In this document: one piece after another, positions 60,243-64,000 of the stretch
How the letters are laid out: every line of letters begins with the position of its first letter
Numbering within the stretch: the first letter of the stretch is position 1
Source of the DNA: Lewinellaceae bacterium
GTDB lineage: Bacteria > Bacteroidota > Bacteroidia > Chitinophagales > Saprospiraceae
Direction: 5' to 3'
DNA length: 64,000 bases
Assembly: GCA_020636075.1 (NCBI GenBank)
Contig: JACJYO010000009.1
Location: forward strand, 1-64,000
Translations under genes and position numbers: made by a program
Notes under the pieces: generated by a model
The model's input: the letters and a program-made list of their open reading frames with translations, nothing else
Told to the model about the DNA's origin: nothing
Databases searched by the model: none

Positions 60243-63119
60243 TTACAGTTTCTCTTTTAAAAATTGCCCGGTATAGCTCTTTTTTTCTTTGGCCAAATCT
60301 TCCGGCCGGCCTTCAAAAACCAGCTGTCCACCGGCTTTGCCCCCTTCGGGTCCCAGGTCGATCACCCAGTCGGCATTTTTGATCACTTCAACGTTGTGCT
60401 CTACAACCAATACGCTGTGCCCTTTTTCCACCAGGGCGTTGATGGCGGTAAGCAGTTTGCGGATATCATGGAAATGCAGTCCGGTGGTCGGCTCATCAAA
60501 AATGAAGAAGATATGCCCGGCGGAATTGTCGCGGATGAGAAAGGAGGCCAACTTTACGCGTTGGGCCTCGCCACCCGAGAGGGTGCTGCTCGACTGTCCG
60601 AGTTTGACATAACCCAGGCCGACGTCGTTGAGCGGCTGAATTCGTTCGACGATTTCTTTCTGACCTTTGAAAAAATCAAGCGCCTCCTCGATGCTCATTT
60701 CCAGCACATCGAAAATGTTCTGGCCTTTGTATTCCACATCGAGCACTTCCTGCTGGAAGCGCCGGCCTTTGCACTCTTCGCATTCCAGGTGCACGTCGGC
60801 CAGGAATTGCATTTCCACTACCTGCTCGCCTTCGCCTTTGCAGGCTTCGCAGCGCCCACCCTCCACGTTGAAACTGAAGTGCTTGGGCTTGAAGCCGCGA
60901 ATTTTACTCAACTGTTGCCGCGAAAACAAATCCCGGATGTAGTCGTAGGCTTTCACATAGGTGACCGGATTGGAGCGACTGCTTTTGCCGATCGGGCTTT
61001 GATTGACGAATTCCACCCGGGTCACTTTTTTCACCGGGCCCTCCAACCCGTCGAACAGCCCGGTTTTTTTGGATGGTCCTTCGGGCAGGTTTTGCAGCAG
61101 TGCCGGGTAGAGGATGTCGCGCACCAGGGTCGTTTTGCCGGAACCACTCACGCCGGTCACGACGGTGAGGCAGTGCAGCGGAACGGAGACATCAATTTTT
61201 TTCAGATTGTGTTGGCGCGCGCCTTTTATGTGTAAAAATTCAGTGGTTTTGCGGCGTTGTTTGGGAACAGGTATCTCCATTTCGCCCGACATATATTTTG
61301 TTGTCAGGCTTTCCGGAGCGGCTTTCCCGATATCGGCATAGTCGCCGGCGAATACCACATGGCCGCCGTGCGTTCCGGCTTCAGGGCCCATGTCCACCAG
61401 AAAATCGGCGTTTTTGATCACTTCTTCTTCATGCTCCACCACCACGACGGTGTTGCCCAGATCGCGCAGGTCTTTGAGCACGTTCACCAGCCGGTCGGTA
61501 TCGCGCGGGTGCAGGCCCACGGAGGGTTCGTCGAGCAGGTACATGGAAGCGGTGAGGTTGCTGCCGAGGGTCCGGGTAAGGTGGATGCGTTGTGTTTCAC
61601 CACCGCTCAGGGTGTTGGATATGCGGCTGAGTGTGAGGTAACCCAAGCCGAGTTCGACCATGAAGCGCAACCGCCCGTGAATTTCCACCAGCAGGCGTTT
61701 GGCAATTTGCTGATCGTGTTCGCTCCAGTTGATGCTGTTGAAAAAATCGAGCACTTCATCGAGCGGTACGTCGGTCAACTCCGAAATGTTTTTTCCGGCG
61801 ACCCGCACGCAAAGTGCCTCGCTGCGCAAACGTCCACCGTCACACTCGGGGCATACCGTGCGGCCCCGGTACCGCGCCAGGGTTACCCGGTTTTGAATTT
61901 TGTACGTTTTGCTTTCAATTTCCTTGAAAAAAGCATCGATACCGTCAAAATAGTTGTTGCCGGTCCAGAGTAATTTTTGTTCGGCTTTGCTGAGTTCTTC
62001 GAAGGGTTTGTGGACCGGGAAGTCGAACCGGTGTGCCTGTTGAAGAAAAAGCCGGAGCCACTCGCCGTATTTCTCGCCTTTCCAGGGTGCGATGGCGCCG
62101 TCATACACTGAAAGCGTTTTGTCGGGAACTACCTTGTCGGGGTCAATTCCCAGGATTCGACCATAACCTTCGCATTTTGGGCAGGCGCCGTAGGGGTTGT
62201 TGTAATTAAAAAGCTGCGGGGTGGGCTCGGGGAATTGAATGCCGTCGAGTTCGAAGCGGTTGTTGAATTTTACAATTTCCGATTGCTGATCCATCGGTTG
62301 GATCCAGCATTCGCCCTCACTTTCGTAAAACGCGGTATTGACCGAATCGGCCAGGCGCATCCACTCGCTTTCATCTTCGAATTGTACGCTGTACCGGTCG
62401 ATCAGCACGGTCAGGTTTTTTTCGCGGAAGGTGTAGGCTTTATCCTTCACATTTACCGGCGCCTTTTGGCCGGCTTCCGGGTTTAACCATTCCTCGATAC
62501 GTTGAATTTCACCTTGCCAATACACCCGCGTGTAGCCTTTTTGCAACAAAAGGTTTAGTTCCTGTTCAAGTGTGCGCTCCTTATATTTTTGCGTAAACGG
62601 AATGAGGATCAGGCCGCGACTGCCTTCGGGCTGGCTTTTCATGAAGTCGATCACATCGCTCACGGCGTGTTTTTTGACCTCTTGTCCACTGATCGGGGAG
62701 TAAAATTTGCCGACGCGGGCGTACAGCAGCCGCAGGAAATCATAAATCTCGGTCATGCTGCCTACTGTCGAACGGGCATTTCCGGTAGTTACCCGTTGTT
62801 CGATGGCGATAGCCGGGCAAATGCCGCGGATATAGTCGACGTCGGGCTTTTTCATCCGCCCGAGGAACTGACGGGCGTAGCTGGACAGGCTTTCCACATA
62901 GCGGCGCTGGCCCTCGGCATACAGCGTGTCCATCGTTATGCTGGACTTCCCGGAACCCGATACCCCGGTGACGACGACCAGTTTGTTTTTCGGTATTTGC
63001 AGGTCAACGTTTTGCAGGTTATTTACCCGGGCGCCCTTGATCGAAATATACCGGGGATCCACAAGATCCGTTTCCGGGGCAGCTGCCGCCGGTGCCGGGT
63101 TGTTTTTTACTTTAGTCAT
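60243..63119 (-). CDS. uvrA: Excinuclease ABC subunit A (UvrA)
   Basis: 958 residues, the usual length. It is the damage-recognition ATPase of nucleotide excision repair, acting in the cytoplasm with UvrB. Two ABC modules are present: Walker A GVSGSGKSS (52-60) and GVSGSGKTT (near 650-660), signatures SNTLSGGETQRIHL and SSTLSGGEAQRVKL, and Walker B LLDEPSVGLHPRD and IFDEPTTGLHFHD. Zinc-finger cysteines appear in CPKCEGYG, CPECDGG, CEACKGEGE and CEECKGR. The N-terminus has a short Ala/Pro-rich extension (NNPAPAAAAPE). It lies on the minus strand between a hairpin at 63221 and the MoxR gene and is probably transcribed alone. Confidence 0.98.
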   Translation of the reverse strand: MTKVKNNPAPAAAAPETDLVDPRYISIKGARVNNLQNVDLQIPKNKLVVVTGVSGSGKSSITMDTLYAEGQRRYVESLSSYARQFLGRMKKPDVDYIRGICPAIAIEQRVTTGNARSTVGSMTEIYDFLRLLYARVGKFYSPISGQEVKKHAVSDVIDFMKSQPEGSRGLILIPFTQKYKERTLEQELNLLLQKGYTRVYWQGEIQRIEEWLNPEAGQKAPVNVKDKAYTFREKNLTVLIDRYSVQFEDESEWMRLADSVNTAFYESEGECWIQPMDQQSEIVKFNNRFELDGIQFPEPTPQLFNYNNPYGACPKCEGYGRILGIDPDKVVPDKTLSVYDGAIAPWKGEKYGEWLRLFLQQAHRFDFPVHKPFEELSKAEQKLLWTGNNYFDGIDAFFKEIESKTYKIQNRVTLARYRGRTVCPECDGGRLRSEALCVRVAGKNISELTDVPLDEVLDFFNSINWSEHDQQIAKRLLVEIHGRLRFMVELGLGYLTLSRISNTLSGGETQRIHLTRTLGSNLTASMYLLDEPSVGLHPRDTDRLVNVLKDLRDLGNTVVVVEHEEEVIKNADFLVDMGPEAGTHGGHVVFAGDYADIGKAAPESLTTKYMSGEMEIPVPKQRRKTTEFLHIKGARQHNLKKIDVSVPLHCLTVVTGVSGSGKTTLVRDILYPALLQNLPEGPSKKTGLFDGLEGPVKKVTRVEFVNQSPIGKSSRSNPVTYVKAYDYIRDLFSRQQLSKIRGFKPKHFSFNVEGGRCEACKGEGEQVVEMQFLADVHLECEECKGRRFQQEVLDVEYKGQNIFDVLEMSIEEALDFFKGQKEIVERIQPLNDVGLGYVKLGQSSSTLSGGEAQRVKLASFLIRDNSAGHIFFIFDEPTTGLHFHDIRKLLTAINALVEKGHSVLVVEHNVEVIKNADWVIDLGPEGGKAGGQLVFEGRPEDLAKEKKSYTGQFLKEKL

Positions 63120-63220
63120 TCGCGTGGAAATAAGTGGGCAAATTTCGGGAAAAACAAACTTTTAAAAAAATTTGTTTGAAATGTTTTTTGTGGTTTGCGG
63201 GCCTGAGTGTATTATTTTTC

Positions 63221-63279
63221 ACCACGGAGCAACGGAGGGCACGGAGTTATTGTCTCCGTGCCCTCCGTTGCTCCGTGGT
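63221..63279. terminator. Perfect long hairpin, probable terminator after the 41-residue ORF
   Basis: Two 26-bp arms (63221-63246 and 63254-63279) are perfect inverted complements, built around ACCACGGAGC and GCTCCGTGGT, with a 7-bp loop. It lies 9 bp after the stop of the minus-strand small ORF and 100 bp before uvrA. The same 'CACGGAG' type of hairpin is seen at 40554-40613. Confidence 0.7.
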
Positions 63280-63288
63280 AAAAAAAGT

Positions 63289-63414
63289 TTAGTTACAACT
63301 GGCCTCCCATAGCCCCCAGAACACGGCAAGCCAGACCAGGCCTTTTATCAAAAAAAATAAAAAGCCGGCCATGCCGAAGCGGCGGATCCACATTTTCCAG
63401 TTTCGTTTTTCCAT
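63289..63414 (-). CDS. Small single-span membrane protein (41 residues)
   Basis: A basic amphipathic start MEKRNWKMWIRRFG is followed by one hydrophobic helix (FLFFLIKGLVWLAVFWGLW) and a short tail ending CN. The positive N-terminus and clean single helix suggest an inner-membrane peptide with the N-terminus inside. Small proteins with an 'xRRFGxAGFLFFLIKGLxWL' pattern are, from memory, found in other Bacteroidota, but I cannot check. It is followed at once by a strong hairpin, consistent with a real transcript end. Function unknown. Confidence 0.6.
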   Translation of the reverse strand: MEKRNWKMWIRRFGMAGFLFFLIKGLVWLAVFWGLWEASCN

Positions 63415-63643
63415 GCTCAGAAGGAAATTTTACGGGTACAGCACCAATTTTTGGCATTCCAACAAAATAGTTAATTGTTTTGTTGGCAAAAAAATTGCGG
63501 TAGCCCTCAATCTGTTTTTAAAAAGTTGAATTAGGGATAAAAGAAGCAGAACAGGAGTCTGATAGATGGAAAAATCATTCAGATTCTATCTTTGCCTTTT
63601 CCATAATATTTAACTGTAACCGCTTTATCGCCTTTCACTGCTT

Positions 63644-64000
63644 ATGAAAAAAACACTCGTCATTCTGGGAATCCTCGTCAGCTTCTTTACTTTTTTGTGT
63701 TTGCCTTCCGGTTGTTACTGGGATAATGAGGAAGATTTGTATGGGCCGGATACCAACACCAATTGTGATACGACAAACATGCGGTTCAGTGTGGAAATCC
63801 GGGCCATTATGGCGGAGCATTGTGACAAATGTCATATTTCGACTGCAGCAACCTACTCCGGAATTCCGTATGAAACCCATGCGCAGTTCAAAGCAGTGGC
63901 CTTAAATGGAAAATTACTCGACCGGATCAATAACCAGGCTGCCCCAATGCCTGAAACGGGCTTAATGAGCCTGTGCAACCGTCTAAAAATTGAAGCCTGG
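63644..64000 (+). CDS. Secreted or lipid-anchored CxxCH (heme c) protein, 3' end outside window
   Basis: An open frame of 119 codons runs off the window end. It starts MKKTLVILGILVSF, a signal sequence ending in CLPSGCYWDNEED, where the second Cys could be a lipobox cysteine (the context is not ideal). After a short acidic linker, FSVEIRAIMAEHCDKCHIS holds a CDKCH motif (the CxxCH heme c attachment site), followed by AAPMPETGLMSLCNRLKIEAW, which resembles the 'MP...L...I..W' end of small cytochrome c-like domains. It is probably a periplasmic or outer-membrane heme protein. The partner genes lie beyond the window. Confidence 0.8.
   Translation, partial: MKKTLVILGILVSFFTFLCLPSGCYWDNEEDLYGPDTNTNCDTTNMRFSVEIRAIMAEHCDKCHISTAATYSGIPYETHAQFKAVALNGKLLDRINNQAAPMPETGLMSLCNRLKIEAW

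Noticed and set aside
63635..63880. An 81-codon minus-strand ORF at the right end
   Set aside because: It overlaps the plus-strand frame that starts at 63644 with a signal sequence and a CxxCH motif, which is much better supported.

Overview
The window looks like the chromosome of a Bacteroidota bacterium, probably a Saprospiria or Lewinella-type relative (the phylum is well supported, the lower rank is inference). The reasons are regulators that join a sensor, a kinase, a receiver and an AraC domain in one chain (hybrid two-component systems, HTCS), type IX secretion C-terminal domains of the 'FPNP' type, promoters with the Bacteroidota TAnnTTTG -7 element, and very long secreted adhesin-like proteins.

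Layout. Positions 1-13230 hold the 3' part of an HTCS gene, two tail-fibre/YadA-head-like surface proteins with different C-terminal processing or chaperone domains, and two type IX-sorted secreted proteins. Positions 13431-22872 are a signalling block: a soluble receiver-kinase-receiver-AraC protein, two membrane propeller histidine kinases without receivers, and a free receiver. Positions 23037-24248 encode a BspA-like (DUF285) type IX-sorted protein. Positions 24566-40459 are the core of the window: nine tandem genes for secreted bulb-type (B-type, mannose-binding motif) lectin proteins. Eight of them also carry a long glycine-rich domain resembling the ALK/LTK receptor glycine-rich domain, and three of those have an additional N-terminal ricin-like domain. 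One of the nine is frameshifted. Next come a short LRR protein, a membrane one-component propeller/AraC regulator (41789-44593), and a 2186-residue protein with three glycine-rich domains and a long array of 80-residue HYR-like repeats. From 51588 the content is more ordinary: a propeller-amidohydrolase, an NAPE-PLD-like hydrolase, an NRAMP-USP transporter with an MntR/DtxR regulator, a MoxR ATPase, UvrA, a 41-residue membrane peptide and the start of a CxxCH (heme c) protein.

The most striking non-coding signal is a shared operator. Twelve genes (2842, 15482, 18687, 23037 and eight lectin/glycine-rich genes) are preceded by a direct repeat of GRAACAATAG with a 21-bp period. In eleven of the twelve the second half-site starts exactly 40 bp before the TTTG of the -7 element. 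A second 21-bp direct repeat with a different sequence (GTCGGATTCTTT type) lies exactly 31 bp before TTTG at two genes, 11042 and 44713. A 21-bp spacing is the geometry of AraC-family sites, and AraC-type regulators lie next to these genes. I infer a local regulon in which the propeller kinases and AraC-domain proteins control a set of secreted multi-lectin, polyglycine surface proteins, including the signalling genes themselves.

Intergenic regions are rich in inverted repeats: several dispersed families, strong hairpin terminators, and two short tandem arrays near the metal-transport and MoxR genes. I saw no tRNA, rRNA, CRISPR array or insertion sequence.
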